A stretch of 64,000 nt of DNA from the NCBI RefSeq assembly GCF_035046485.1, contig NC_085138.1, positions 275,385,694 through 275,449,693 on the forward strand, written 5' to 3'. Below, piece after piece: positions 43,727 through 55,436 of this stretch. The notes below the pieces were generated by a model. The model was not told the DNA's origin. It was given only the letters and a program-made list of their open reading frames with translations, and searched no databases. This stretch comes from Aedes albopictus. Its lineage: Eukaryota; Arthropoda; Insecta; Diptera; Culicidae. The number at the start of each line of letters is the position of its first letter. The first letter of the stretch is position 1. A program made the position numbers and the translations under genes.

Positions 43727-45077
43727 CAGAGATGCATTTGAACGTGTTCTGTTCATGTTCTGTTCAAAAGCTGTGCTCACGTGAGCCGTGTTCAAGTTCA
43801 AACACTAGTGGGTGTTTGAACGCAGTGCACTGTTTAGCTAAGCAACGATTTGCCGATTTCACTTTCATTCGGTCATCACCGCTAAGACGTGACTGTCGAT
43901 CGACGTCAATCGAAGATTTTCATAAGGTTTTAGCGTTCATCGTTGGATTGCAGAACCTACGAATCTGATAGCAAATTCCCCGTCCATGAATAGATACATA
44001 GATGAATAGATAGTCAGGTTTGCTGTTACCTAAATAAGGCTTCCTTTCACTATCCTAGAGCTTCTAAACGCCTAGGCCTCATTGCACAGGGTCGAGCCTC
44101 GGCCCCTTCCTTGACATCAATTTCATCCCAATTATAAAATGTTGGATCAGAACTGCTACTTGCTAGTCTTGTCGTTGCCCATATGAGCCATGGTACGGCG
44201 TGAGGAGCACCACGGTCCGTTTCTGGTGCGGTTTGAATAATGAGGGTAGTTTTTGTCTCGGGCACCATGTACCCGTGCACTCAAGATTCAATTTAAAGAC
44301 ACTTAATAGTTATAAGCTTAATAAATTATTACCCATCGAAAAATTTGGTTAGCTGCTGGATGGAAAATAACCAATAAATCGCGATGGGTGATAAGTTGAA
44401 TTTATACACTGATGTGTGAGCTCGCCTCGTCAAACATCTACACTATAGTCTTATCCGTGGACAAATTACTGGCTCTGAGTCTGAACTGTCAGTTTTGAAC
44501 ACCGTTGCGTGAGCCATCTAGTTACCTACACACCTAGAAAATATCATGTAATTTTAAGTGTCCTGAACCTGACATATACGAGCATCTCCAAAAACACAAA
44601 TTTAGAGGTTGAAACATGTAAATTTACGTCTTTCAAGACACCCCAAAATAAACTTATTTTTTCTTAGCGTCTAGCAATCGCTAAAACCGATTTGACAGAT
44701 GAAACATAGAAAAGTAAAATAATGCCATGCATGGATTCGAACACCGGATCTCTTGATCGTGAGCCGCATCTCTTACCCCTCGGCTATTTCACCTTAGAAG
44801 CTGGCTGATGAACGTGATACTGCTTCTACGTTTCTGGTGAAACGAATTTGTTGACATCTAACGCAACCAACCAGCACTTACATGATGCGCGTAAAATTGA
44901 GTCCAAATTATGATTCAGTCTTGAAAACATTTACATTCTTTGGTGATTCCGTTTCGTGCAAATTTCAGAATTTCTAAGTGTGTAGATTTTGTTCAAAAGT
45001 GTGAATACGCACTTGAGAGCAATCAGGGAACACTTGAGGCACGCTCACCGCTCATGAGCGTTCAAAATGCATCTCTG
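43727..45077. mobile_element. Non-autonomous hAT element, 8-bp TSD CGGCAAAG
   Basis: CAGAGATGCATTTGAACG at 43727 and GTTCAAAATGCATCTCTG ending 45077 are inverted ends, flanked by CGGCAAAG (43719-43726 and 45078-45085). CAGAGATG-type ends with an 8-bp duplication are typical of hAT. Removing the element joins RTE leader sequence as in the minus-strand copy (12535-12570). No transposase ORF. It contains a later TA-flanked MITE (44529-44982). Confidence 0.9.
44529..44982. mobile_element. TA-flanked MITE with an internal tRNA-like block, copy A
   Basis: CACACCTAGAAAATATCATG at 44529 and CAGAATTTCTAAGTGTG ending 44982 are inverted ends with TA outside (44527-44528, 44983-44984). On the minus strand a tRNA-like segment carries A box TAGCCGAGGGGT (44786-44775) and B box GGTGTTCGAATCC (44745-44733), about 30 nt apart. 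Copy B at 60877-61743 shares the whole structure. It could be a SINE-like head captured in a DNA element, giving it a polymerase III promoter. Confidence 0.82.
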
Positions 45078-45099
45078 CGGCAAAGACCCACGCGACGAA

Positions 45100-46180
45100 A
45101 TAAGGACTACGATTGGAAACTTGGAACATGGAATTGCAAGTCACTAGGTTTCGCAGGATGTGACAGGATAATCTACGACGAACTACATCCCCGCAACTTC
45201 GACATCGTGGCCTTGCAGGAACTTTGTTGGACTGGACAGAAAGTGTGGAAAAGCGGGCATCGAGCGGCTACCTTCTACCAAAGCTGTGGCACCACCAATG
45301 AACTGGGAACAGGATTTATACACACTTAATTTTGATTACCGAGTTCAGTAATTTTTTGACGAGATTAAAACTGCTGAGCACCGAACTCGTTCATCAAAAA
45401 TGCATTGTTTACCTTTTCCATACGATTTTGACAGTTGTTTTACAGAACCTCAGTAAAATCGATTACCGAAACTACCGAGATCGTACTGCTGTTATAATCT
45501 CGTCAAAAAAGTACCGAACAGGTAATTCAGAAATAAGTGTGTAGTATTGGGCAAGATGCGACAACGTGTGATCGGGTGGCAACCGATCAACGCAAGGATG
45601 TGCATGTTGAGAGTTAAGGGCCGTTTCTTCAACTAACAGCATCATTAACGTCCACTGCCCACACGAAGGGACACCTGATGACGAGAAAGAAGCGTTCTAC
45701 GCGCAGTTAGAGCAAACATACGATGGTTGCTCACCGCGTGACGTGAAAATCGTTGTCGGCGACATGAACGCGCAGGTAGGAAGGGAGGAAATGTACAGAC
45801 CGGTAATTGGGCGAAACAGCCTGCACGCCGTATCGAGTGATAACGGCCAGCGAGGCGTAAACTTTTCAGCCTCCCGTGGTATGGTAGTTCGAAGCACCTT
45901 CTTCCCCCTCAAACATATCCACAAAGCCACCTGGAGATCACCCGACCAACAAACAGAAAATGAAATCGACCACGTTCTAATCGACGGTAAATTCTTCTCG
46001 GATATAACCAATGTCCGCACATACCACAGTGCGAATATAGATTCGGATCACCACTTAGTCGCTGTATGCATGCGCTCAAAACTTTCGACAGTTATCACCA
46101 CGCGTCGAAGTCGAACGCCGCGGCTCAACATCGAGCAGCTGCGTAACGTGAAAGTGGCTCAAGACTACGCGCAGCAGTAA
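45100..46180 (+). pseudogene. RTE-like endonuclease, split by a MITE
   Basis: The segment 45106-45320 reads KLGTWNCKSLGFAGCDRII then FDIVALQELCWTGQKVWKSG, an AP-like endonuclease N-terminus with the catalytic Gln-Glu. A MITE interrupts at GTGFI; on removal (one TA kept) the frame continues VLGKM. From 45743: KIVVGDMNAQVGREEMYRP, the GDMNA motif with catalytic Asp and Asn, then ENEIDHVLIDGKFF and SDHHLVAVCMR, the terminal Asp-His. A stop TAA at 46178 and others (near 45550-45640) break it. The protein would nick target DNA to prime reverse transcription. Confidence 0.85.
45321..45541. mobile_element. TA-flanked MITE in the RTE endonuclease
   Basis: CACACTTAATTTTGATTACC at 45321 and AATTCAGAAATAAGTGTG ending 45541 are imperfect inverted ends with TA on each side (45319-45320, 45542-45543). 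Inner inverted phrases TTTTTTGACGAGATT and AATCTCGTCAAAAAA add a second stem. Precise removal with one TA restores the endonuclease frame. The tips resemble those of the MITE at 44529 (CACACYTA), suggesting one mobilising transposase. Confidence 0.88.
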
Positions 46181-46329
46181 GCAGTTGCCCTACCAACGGA
46201 AGAGCAGCTTGGCGCAGCTACACTTGAAGATGGCTGGAGGGACATCCGATCCGCCATAGGTAGTACCTCGGCTACAGCACTAGGTTTCGCGACTCACAGA
46301 ATCACAGAACGACTATTACGACGGCGAAT

Positions 46330-48190
46330 GTGTACAGTTGAAAAATGCAGCATGGGCGAGAATGCTGCAACACCGTACGAAAGCGAATGAGGCACGTAAC
46401 AAACAGGCGAGGAACAGGCAGAACTCAGTCTTCCGGATGAAGAAGCGCCAGCAGGAAGAACGAGATCGCGAAGCGATGGAAGAGCTGTACCGCGCTAAGG
46501 AACCACGAAAGTTCTACGAGAAGCTGAACCGCTCGCGCAGAGGCTTTGTGCCGCAAGCCGACATGTGCCGAGATAATCACGGAAATATTCTCACGAGCGA
46601 GCGTGAGGTGGTCGAGAGGTGGCGGCAGCATTATGATGAGCACCTCAATGGCAACGTTGCAAGTACCGAAGGTGGCGTGGTAACAGATCTAGGAGTATGT
46701 GCACAGGACGAAAGACTTCCGGCCCCTGACTTCCAAGAGATTGAGGAGGAGGTTGGCCGGTTGAAACACAACAAAGCCGCTGGGGCAGATCAACTAACAA
46801 GCGAGCTTCTAAAAGACGGTGGAGAAGCACTGAGGAGAGTACTACACTGGGTCATTACCAAGATTTGGGAGGAGGAAGTATTACCGAAGGAAAGTATTGT
46901 GTGTCTCATTTACAAAAAGGGGGACAAGTTAGATTGCGGGAACGATCGCGCTATCGCACTATTGAGCACTGCCTACAAGATACACTCTCAAAGTTTATGC
47001 CACCGTCTATCACCGACTGCAAGAGAGTTCGTGGGGCAATATCAGGCTGGATTCATGAGTGAACGCGCTACAACGGACCAAATGATCGCCATCCGCCAGA
47101 TATTGCAGAAATGCCGTGAATACACCGTGCCCACTGCCCACCCAACATTTATTCATCGATTTTAAATCGGCGTATGATACAATCGATCGAGACCAGCTAT
47201 GGCAGATTATGTACGAATACGGATTCCCGGATAAAGTGATGCCTACGAATGATCAAGGCGACAATGGGAGTGATGTGCGTAGTTCGAGTATCAGGGACAC
47301 TCTTGAGTCCTTTCGGATCTTGGCAACGTGCTTACTGTTTCACATTGCTTTAGAGGGTGTAATAAGGAGTCCGGGAATAAACACGAGTGGAACGCTTTTC
47401 ACGATGTCCGTTCAGCTGCTTGATTTCGCTGATGATTTTGATATTATTGAGACGATGGCGGAAGCGTACATCCGACTGAAAAATGAAGCCAGGCGAATTG
47501 GATTAGTTATTAGTGTGTCGAAAACAAAGTACAACATGACAAAAGGCTCCAGGGAGGAATCACCGCACCCGACACCCCGAATTATTATCGAATGATGCAA
47601 TCGAGGCGGTCGAAGAATTCGTGTACTTGGGCTCACTGAAGTCTGCCGACAACGACACCAGCAGATTCAGAAAAGCATTGTAGCAGGTAATCTACTTAGG
47701 ACTCCGAAGAACTCTACGATCGAACAAAGTTCGCCGTCACACGTAGTTAAATATCTACAAAAGGCTGATTAGACCAGTAGTCCTCTATGGGCATGAAGCA
47801 TGGACTCGACGTGCAGAATACCAACGCGCCCTTGGAGCTTTCGAACGGAAGGTGCTGCGTACCATATATGGCGGAGTGCAGATGGAAGACGGGACTTGGA
47901 GAAGACGAATGAACCATGAAATGCATCAGCTGCTGAGAGAACCAACCTCGTCTACATCGTGAAAATCGGGAGTGACGGTGGGCGGATTATGCCATCAGGA
48001 TGTCGGATAGTAACCCGACTAAAATGGTTCTCGAGAGTCATCCAGCTGGTACAAGAAGACGTGGTGCGCAGCGAGCTAGATCAAGTGGAGGACGATTTGC
48101 GAACCCTTCGCAGAATGTGGAACTGCAGTCTTCATGCAGACACACAGCCATGGTCCGAGTCGGAGACGACTCATGCCATAGTCTGATCGG
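46330..48190 (+). pseudogene. RTE-like RT and C-terminal domain, broken
   Basis: An open frame (46338-47165) covers a basic connector rich in charged residues (NKQARNRQNSVFRMKKRQQE), then the RT entry KHNKAAGADQLTSELLKDG, IVCLIYKKGDKLDCGNDRAI and QAGFMSERATTDQMIAIRQI. A frameshift at about 47150 separates FIDFKSAYDTIDRDQLW (motif A, Asp at about 47160). A segment with motif B is missing, and LLDFADDFDII (motif C, FADD-like) follows near 47418-47450. The remaining text (EFVYLGSLKS; ALGAFERKVLRTIYGGVQ; WRRRMNHE) is the RTE C-terminal region, with several stops. Dead copy. Confidence 0.85.
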
Positions 48191-48199
48191 TGAGGTAAG

Positions 48200-49195
48200 C
48201 ATTCAGCAACAGAGGCAATTCAAGAGTTTTAGGCGGGTTTCAGGGGTGTTACGGAGGTGTTTTAGATTGTTTCTGTGGGCCTCACGTGCATTACATGAGG
48301 TCCGAGGGATTTTTGAGACAATTCAAGATGATTTCAGAGGCATTATCGGTGATTTCGGAGCGTCTCAAGTGCCTCATATCGGGTTTTAGGGGAATTTCAG
48401 AGACATTTTAGGAAAATTCAGAGTATTTTTGGCGAGTTTCAGATTCGTTATGGAGATCTCAAATGCGTTACGAGGGGTCCAAAGGTTTTTGGGGGATTTC
48501 AGAGGCAATCAAGGAAGTTTCAGAGGATTTCCTTATGGTTTCAAGGGCGTTACGCAGGCTACTTCGTGGGTTTCGGGGGATCTCATGTGCGTTACATGGG
48601 GTTCAAAAGGGTTTTAGTAGGATTTCGGAAGTATTTCTGGAAATTTTAGAGCATTTTCGGCAGGTTTCAGATGCGTTCAAAGGTTTTTCAGAAAGCCCAT
48701 CACGAAAACTTGGAAATCCTTTAAAAATAATCGCATTAAAACTCTTTTGAAATCCCCTTAGTTAATTGGGTTTTTAAATTAAGAAAAAATTAAGTTATTT
48801 TTTGATTTTATTCAAAAGAGCACCTTTTTCTGAGCCTCTATGATTTTTTTTTTTCAGATTTTTAGAACTTTATTTTGGTACCTAAAACCAAGAACCTCCT
48901 GAAATACACATAAAACCCGCTTGAAACGTCGCTGAAATGCTATCGAACGCTCCTAAAACCTCTAGAAACGCCCTTAAAACGTTTCTTTAACACCCTATAA
49001 CTTTCTGAAACTTCTTGTAACGCCTTTTGAAGATTTCCCTGAATTGCCTTTAAAGCCGTCTAAAACGTCCCTGAAGCCCCCATAATACAATTGAAACCCT
49101 GATCGCCCTTGAAATCCTCATAATCCCATTAAAACGCCAACGAAACCTCAAAGAACGCCTTTTAAAGGCTATTGAAACACCCAGGAACAACATCG
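48200..49195. repeat. Degenerate low-complexity GTTTCAGAGG-type repeat
   Basis: From 48200 to about 48700 variants of TTTCAGAGG, GTTACGGAGG and GGGGATTTC recur every 20-30 bp with no fixed period. From about 48890 to 49180 the complement type dominates (CCTGAAA, CCCTTGAAAC, CCTTAAAACG), so the two blocks are roughly inverted around an AT-rich centre at 48760-48880. Open frames here (48000-48389, 48463-48750) are repeat-driven, not genes. A similar block starts at 63880. Confidence 0.7.
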
Positions 49196-49574
49196 GGTCA
49201 AAGACGGGGAAAATTTTACCCAATATCGGACAACTGTTGGACCCACATCGGATAACTGTTGGATGGTCTATGTTGGGTTCGGTGGCCATAATAAAAACAG
49301 ATGAATGATAGTTTTATGTCGGGTTACACGACATAAAAGATGAACAAAGCTTTAAACCTGCTACACCACAATTTACGCTTGCTAGCTGGGCCTAATTTGA
49401 ATGATATGTGCCGATCATCAGTCGTTGGAGAGCCTTGACTGATGCAGGCTCCAATGCGAATTGCTGAAAAAAATACATAAAACAACAGCAACAATGGATC
49501 ACACTCTAAATTTACCAAGTTGTTTTTTATTTGTTCCGGGGAATCTAAGAACAACAATCACCCGACGAGAGGCC

Positions 49575-49797
49575 TAAAGTGTCCAATCGTTGTTATGGAA
49601 TGTCATGTACGACAAGATGTTGAGGTTCAAATTCCGAGTGGGCGTGGCTAACGCCGGCTTCCCTGAATATGCTGCAGATCTGCGGTAAATCGATCAAAGA
49701 GGAGGAGCTGACTGCTGCCCACTTGATCGAGAATATGAAGGATATTGTGAACCACAAAATTGAGGTGGCAAAAAACCGGAAGTCGGAGAACTACCAT
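49575..49797 (+). pseudogene. R1-clade RT fragment
   Basis: From GTTGTTATGGAATGTCATGTA (about 49589) the sequence follows 34110-34330 of the younger R1 copy: WNVMYDKMLRF, a changed FADD region, IKEEELTAAHLIENMKDIV and KIEVAKNRKSENY. It is about 220 bp long, with both sides lost or interrupted by the MITE at 49802. Confidence 0.75.
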
Positions 49798-49801
49798 TTA
49801 A

Positions 49802-50152
49802 GGCGAAACTGGAAGCATTTCGTCACTTTTTGGTTTTTGATTTTTTATTAAATAACGAAGCAATATTTTCAAAATCGGTTTTCGTGCACATGTAGAGTAT
49901 GGATCAAGGTATCTTCTGATTTTTTTTAGTAGTGGAAAATGTTTTTCGTTTTTACAGAAACCATTTTTGAACAAAATTTCACAAAAAAATGGTTTCTGAA
50001 AAAATGGAAAACATTTTCGACCTCAAAAAAATTCAGAAGATACCTTGATCCATACTCTACATGTGTACGAAAACCGATTTTGAAAATATTGCTTCGTTAT
50101 TTAATAAAAAAATCAAAAACCGAAAAACTGAGAAAATGCTTCCAGTTTCGCC
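49802..50152. mobile_element. Palindromic MITE with TTAA duplication
   Basis: GGCGAAACTGGAAGCATTTT at 49802 and AAATGCTTCCAGTTTCGCC ending 50152, with arms of about 150 bp each and TTAA on both sides (49798-49801, 50153-50156). A TTAA target fits piggyBac-type mobilisation. The arms include CATGTAGAGTATGGATCAAG and its complement. No coding. Confidence 0.88.
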
Positions 50153-50159
50153 TTAAGCA

Positions 50160-51860
50160 TACAACTCTTTGCCGGCGGTCTTTACCATGGTAAATGCATT
50201 TACGGACCCGCCGAAGTATGAGATAGTAGACTGAGAAACTCATAGTAATGTTGGACGCGTATACCAGATAATTGACCATTCTACAGCAAAAACAGACATT
50301 ATTTGTTGTGTAAATGTCATTAAATGTAAAACATATCATTGCACCCAAAACCACTGAATATAACTGATTGTCTGAGAGATTTGTATTTAAACAAAAAAAA
50401 AAACTGGCAGGCTTGAGTACATCTAGCATTAAAGAAGTCCTTTTGTTTTATATTCAGGTACCTCGATGCTAATTTTTATTGCTTACTCCCATTTTTCGTC
50501 CATCTTGGCTGTATTTGCTCGTAATATTGAATTGAGGTCCAGTAAGCTTTGGTGGTATAACTCTCATATGAAAAAAAAAAAAAAAAAGATTCCAGAGATT
50601 GACATTCGGAGCTACAATAGTATGACAGTTCAATTATGCGGTTGTCATCCAGCTAGTAATTATACACCACACAATGTTTGGCTCGCGTGGCGTTCCACCT
50701 TGACAATAACAACAGTTCAATTTCAAATGACACACACCACCAATTTGCTGCCGGAATCAGACGAACCTCAAACCCCGAGTGAGGGCGCAGCGTCCGTGGG
50801 CGCAATTGCTGCGAGTGTGCGTACCAATCAACATTGTTGGGCCCCTTACCGTGTCATTAGCGGTATCCAAAATTTCGATAATGACTTAATCCATTTTAAG
50901 TACGTGTCGAAATGTATGTTTGCTGCGTGTGCAGAGTTCCAGCCTAGCCGTCGTCGTGTACACAAATAAAAATATACACTCATTCGGTGCCGTATAATTA
51001 TCCGTCGTTTGGTTTACGGACAGCCGAGGGTCACTCTTGGTGATTTGAAATAGAGATGACGTGCCGGAGGAAAATATCACTTCAGGACGGATTAATTTGT
51101 TCTATTCCTACGCAAAAGCAATTCTTCTGCCCATCTAGCCGGAATATAGTATGAAAAGAGCAACAAACTGGTAAATTAAAGACGTCGCTCAAAACCCGGG
51201 GTCAGACTTCCAGCAAGACGGTGTTCTTTCGGTCAAACCTAATGGAATGCTGAACAGGAACCCGAGGAGGAAAGGATAACTGTGTTGTAGCCATAACAGG
51301 CAATTTTCATCTACATTAATATCAATTGGAAAATATGCGCTAAGCGAATTGGTAGATAAGTGTAAGGTTATTCAAGTTGTCCATAAAGGCGACCCTGAAA
51401 TACTTAGAGGATAGACAAACCGATCTGGAAAGGCAAAAACCAACTTGCTAGAACTGTTTGGCAAAACACAAAAAGGTCCCAAAACACTTTACTGTTACTT
51501 GTTACTGAGCTGTTGAATTAGTCGAGTGTAAATACAGTGGCGTTTCGGTTTTATCACTAGTCATTTTATTCACTACTCGCCAAATTCACTCTCGAATTAA
51601 TCACGGTTTTCGTTTCGTTTTTATCACGCCTTTTCTATCACTTTGTGAAATCGACATTAAATAGCACAGAACATAAAAATGTAATTGCGCAACTGACTTT
51701 TAGGGCTATCCGCAGTCTGGGGTAGTCTTGATTATGAGATTAAAGCACGAATAGCTTTCTTTGAATGTAGAGGTTGTAAGTGGATTCATTATTTCATAGC
51801 AAATATAAAACAAAAAGCAAAATAATTCTATTTCAAGTCAATTGTATATTTTATTGAATA
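50160..51860. other. Unassigned AT-rich DNA
   Basis: No recognisable gene. A plus frame of 167 codons (50466-50969) includes a run of lysines from a poly-A stretch (50570-50587) and shows no known domain; codon use is not convincing. No transposon ends recognised. Confidence 0.4.
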
Positions 51861-52167
51861 CTAGCTGCGCCGGCAAACTTTGTCTTGCCAAGCTGTGGTG
51901 GTTGGTCAACTGTTGAGGTTATTGCAGCACCTCATGACCTCACTCTAGATTGATTTCATTTTGATCGTGCTGAATTTCTTCTCGGCTAATAAAAATCAGT
52001 AATTTAACATTTTTAATACTTTTTCAGATGATTTTCATAACTTTTTCTACATTAAAACACAGCCACCCTGAAGACGGATCATAGTGTGCAGAAATTTTGC
52101 TAATCGGTTCACCCGTTCGTAAGTTTTAATGCCTCAAAGCGAATTTAAACTCATTTTTATTTGTAGA
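51861..52167 (-). mobile_element. Helitron-like non-autonomous element (minus strand)
   Basis: Read on the minus strand it starts TCTACAAATAAAAATGAG and ends AAGTTTGCCGGCGCAGCTAG followed by T, matching the Helitron pattern 5'-TC...CTAG-3' inserted between A and T. Length 307 bp, the same as the copy at 62162-62468, with which it shares the 5' (AAAAATGAGTTT), central (GGTGAACCGAT-like) and 3' (GGCAAAGTTTGCCGG-like) text. No Rep/helicase. Confidence 0.65.
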
Positions 52168-52361
52168 AGATGTATATCTCGACCCCTCGACTAGCTGTTA
52201 TGTATTGTATGTGTAAATAACTTTCATAAATGATTGATATTTTATTTTAATTTGCACTTTAGTCTTCTGGAATTTTATAAAATAAAATTATAATGATGTC
52301 CAGGATATGTGCATATCCTATTTCAGAAAAAAAAAACATTTGGGTATCTGGCCAAAGCCTA

Positions 52362-52467
52362 CGGTCCACACAAATTTTAGTAATTTTGTATGGATGAACG
52401 ACTACGAGGGGGAAGGGCGTCTAAGATTACCCAAAATGAGTCTACGTAGTTTACGGAGAGCGCCTGA
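52362..52467. mobile_element. Degraded relative of the GTCTACGT MITE
   Basis: Contains CCTACGGTCCACACAAATTT, GTATGGATGAACGACTACGAGG and GAGTCTACGTAGTTTACGGA, in the order seen in the copies at 39506 and 62812. The left end is too decayed to fix. Confidence 0.45.
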
Positions 52468-52815
52468 GCAATACAATCATTGACAGATTACTAAAACTGT
52501 TGTAGCTTTTCGATTTTTAGTAAAAATTCACATTTATTTTTCATTTCGCCAAATTCACGGTTTCGCTAAATTCACGGCAAAATTTTTTTTGACCGTGATA
52601 AAATCGAAAAACCACTGTAATACAATTCGAGACAACATTGATTCATTCTACATAATGTTACGGAAATTCTAGTAAAATGCTAAAAACTTCATGTAGAATA
52701 ACCCTAACTTGCTCTCTTATATATTATTAATTTATCCACTATTAATCACAATTTGAGAATACCTGGTGCAATTTTCAAAAATTAAGGCTAGTTCAAAACT
52801 ATTAAAGCGTGAAAG

Positions 52816-53072
52816 CACAGACAAACAGACGTAACACTTCGAACATTTTTCGATACAAATCAAAGTCATGGAAACATATTCGCCCAATGCTAAAAGGACT
52901 AAGTTTGACCGACCATGAACTAGGTGGCGGTATTGAGCAAACGTCAAACTCGAACAAAAACGATGCGAGCGCCATGAGTGGGCAGTTGGCCAACTATCAT
53001 ATTTTGAAAAAAAAAAAACGATAAATCGGTGTACGATGAGAATTATCAGAGTGTTACGTCTGTTTGTCTGTG
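52816..53072. mobile_element. MITE with CACAGACAAACAGACG ends
   Basis: CACAGACAAACAGACGTAAC at 52816 and GTTACGTCTGTTTGTCTGTG ending 53072 are 20+ bp perfect inverted ends. GTGAAAG lies at 52809-52815 and 53073-53079, a 7-bp duplication as read (the eighth base differs). Length 257 bp; superfamily unassigned. Confidence 0.85.
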
Positions 53073-53179
53073 GTGAAAGTTTTGTGTATATCTCCTATAT
53101 CAATAATCTTTGTCGAGATGCAATTTAACCTTAAAAAGCAATAGTTTCTTATCCGTTTTTGCATGACTTGGTCATTGAA

Positions 53180-54030
53180 CTCGGAACATCATGACTTATC
53201 AGTATAAAATCTCCCTATGTAGTTACTTTGTTCTGCTCGGGAAGAAACTGGGCGGAGAAGCTCTGGTTATGGTGGGTGCAGTGCGTCCGTAACGCTCGGT
53301 CCAAAGCGTAAAATTCGAAATGATACGTGTCCAGTTTTGACGTGTACAAATCAATGCAAATCAAAACGTTTCACAATAGTAAACGGGCAAGATTTCACTC
53401 GAATTGTAAAAGACTCTATTACAATGATTCTCTAGTTGAGCAGTTCGGTCATGTTTTGGCGATTCAATTCAAAGATGAATGCGAAGTTGGTTTATGGACG
53501 AACAGACATTTCTGCTCGGTCCGGTGCGAGTCGATCACCCAGCGAAGCTCGGCTACTGTTTGACCCGTCAACAACCGCCAGAGGAAGGTGGGCAAGAAAT
53601 CATCAAATTCTTCCAAACGAAGGCAATCGTGTGTCAAATGAGCGTTGCCAGCGTCGTCGACGTCTTCGTCGGGTTGGATGAAAGACAGCCTCCACTAGAC
53701 TGCGTACAATGTGCTTTACGCGCAGGATGCTGACGGACGATGATGATGGTTCAATTGAAGCCACAGCAATTGGACGAAATCAAGGGTACGAGCCGCGCAG
53801 GTCGCCTATAATTTAAACATCTCCAAATTTATTGTAAATTGCTAAGTGCCGTTGACTCACGCAGTTTCTGGTGGTGGCACAGACTTCAGCAGCTTGATGT
53901 AAGTAATGCTCAAAACATTTCTGCGAAAGAAGGTTTTTCTACTGTTTGTTGGGTGGGACAGGCAGCAGATTTGTGCGGTCAGAAGAGTCACGTATCAGAC
54001 TTCGAAATTCGCATTTTGTGATGATTTGGG
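53180..54030 (+). other. Unidentified region with TATA box and short ORFs
   Basis: CAGTATAAAATC at about 53196 could be a TATA box. About 30 bp on begin overlapping plus frames; the most protein-like is 53479-53733 (84 codons, includes LLGPVRVDHPAKLGYCLTRQ and EIIKFFQTKAIVCQMSVAS). A second is 53839-54021. No domain recognised, and no splice sites that join them convincingly. It could be a small gene, a non-coding transcript or a pseudogene. Confidence 0.25.
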
Positions 54031-54368
54031 GCGGTATGATATGAATGACTACCCTGAATAAATATTGGTTTTGGTATTTGGTAGATATTGAGTTCAGTGA
54101 TCTAGATAACTATGAATAATTTAGTCCAATCGTGACGTTTGTTGAATATAGTTTAACCCTAGTAGGATGTTAGGGTCAAATTTCCCGAATGGAGGAGAAC
54201 GTGCCTCTAGAGCCGACCTACTGATAGGGTCAATATGACCCAGATAGGCACGCTAAGCATGCACTACGCGATTGTGGTGCGAAAATCCTAACGTCTTAGA
54301 AGGGTGAAGGTGACATAATGCATTACTGCTTTCATATCAATCACTGCTTTTTAATGATGACTTGCCTT

Positions 54369-55414
54369 CCCAGACAACCAGAACTCGCATAAAAATGCAT
54401 AGATTTCATCATATTATCACTAACGTACCTCACAATCACATAAATATAAACCCTACGTGCAACCAAAGTGTGAAATTCATAGCAATAGATAACATTTTAA
54501 TGTTTTTTTGCGATGCACAAAAGAGAATCGCATAACAACGCCAGCAAACTCGCAAAATAACATTCGAAATCGTATTTTGCATTCTACGATGATTATGCGA
54601 ATTCCATCTTGTTATGAAATCTCTACTCGCATTAGTGTGTCAATCAACTTGCACAAATGCATAAGCAAATTTGTTTACGTATACATTCAAACTCACATAA
54701 GCGAGGATCTGTTATGCGTACATAATGTGATTTGAAATGTGATAACAAAGAAAAAGTTGGTGTTGGACTGTGGTTGCTGTGTGAATCCGTAGTGAAAGTG
54801 AAAAAATATCATTTGATAGTGAACTTTTTGTGATTATAAATTTGTTACAGCCATTTAAGTGACCCTAGAGGTTTAATTTAGAAGAGTTTTGACCAAGCCC
54901 AGGTAGGGAAAAAATACAGGACTTCACGTTCATCATCGGGTAGTTCGCCAAACTGCTTCGTACTCAGACACCACAGGTAGGTAATACATCTTTGGAAGAA
55001 CATTTATTTATTCAATAATTCAACGGACTATCTGAGAACATTGAGAAGAGTTAGAATGTCTTCACGAATTAACACCTTGTTTCACAAGAATTGTGTGGTG
55101 TCAAGTTTAAGATACCGGTTGTGAATCCAAAAGTAATAAGTTCAACACTGGAGGCGAGTTGCTATTTTTTGTTTTAATATAACAAGTCGCATAATATGAT
55201 TGGTTTCGTTGCAATATAGTATACATTGGTAATCGCAGATGATATCGCTTCAACTCATATAGTGTTGTCCTTCTTGCGTCAATGCACGCATATCGCCTCC
55301 ACTTTTGCACGCATAAGGCATATTTGCAACATACTATGCGATGAAACTTTTACGGTTAGTTTCACGTATAACAAGGTTGCAAACTTCGTTTAACGTATGA
55401 ATTGGTTGTCTGGG
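54369..55414. mobile_element. Non-autonomous element with CCCAGACAACCA ends
   Basis: CCCAGACAACCAGAACTCGC at 54369 and TGGTTGTCTGGG ending 55414 are inverted ends of 12 bp. The 1046-bp interior contains several CGCATAA/TTATGCG phrases in both orientations (GCGATGCAC, ACTCGCATAA, TTATGCGTA), suggesting subterminal binding sites. No clear duplication. The CCC tips recall the 34944, 56123 and 59948 elements. Confidence 0.6.
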
Positions 55415-55436
55415 TGCGCTTTTGAAGTGAAAAATG

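Larger units (their letters stand above)
43258..48195 (+). mobile_element. RTE-like non-LTR retrotransposon with nested insertions
   Basis: The leader (43258-43726) matches the reverse of 12560-12838. Endonuclease coding starts after 45090, is cut by a MITE (45321-45541) and continues to 46180; RT coding is 46330-47600, followed by the RTE-type C-terminal region (47600-48190). A hAT element (43727-45077) separates leader from ORF. Frameshifts, stops and an apparent deletion near 47230-47340 make it inactive. The element is less decayed than its minus-strand sister. Confidence 0.82.

Noticed and set aside
48463..48750. 95-codon frame rich in F, R and S
   Set aside because: Produced by degenerate low-complexity repeat, no coding features.
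50466..50969. 167-codon frame with a lysine run
   Set aside because: Lysines come from a poly-A stretch; no recognised domain and composition is not coding-like.
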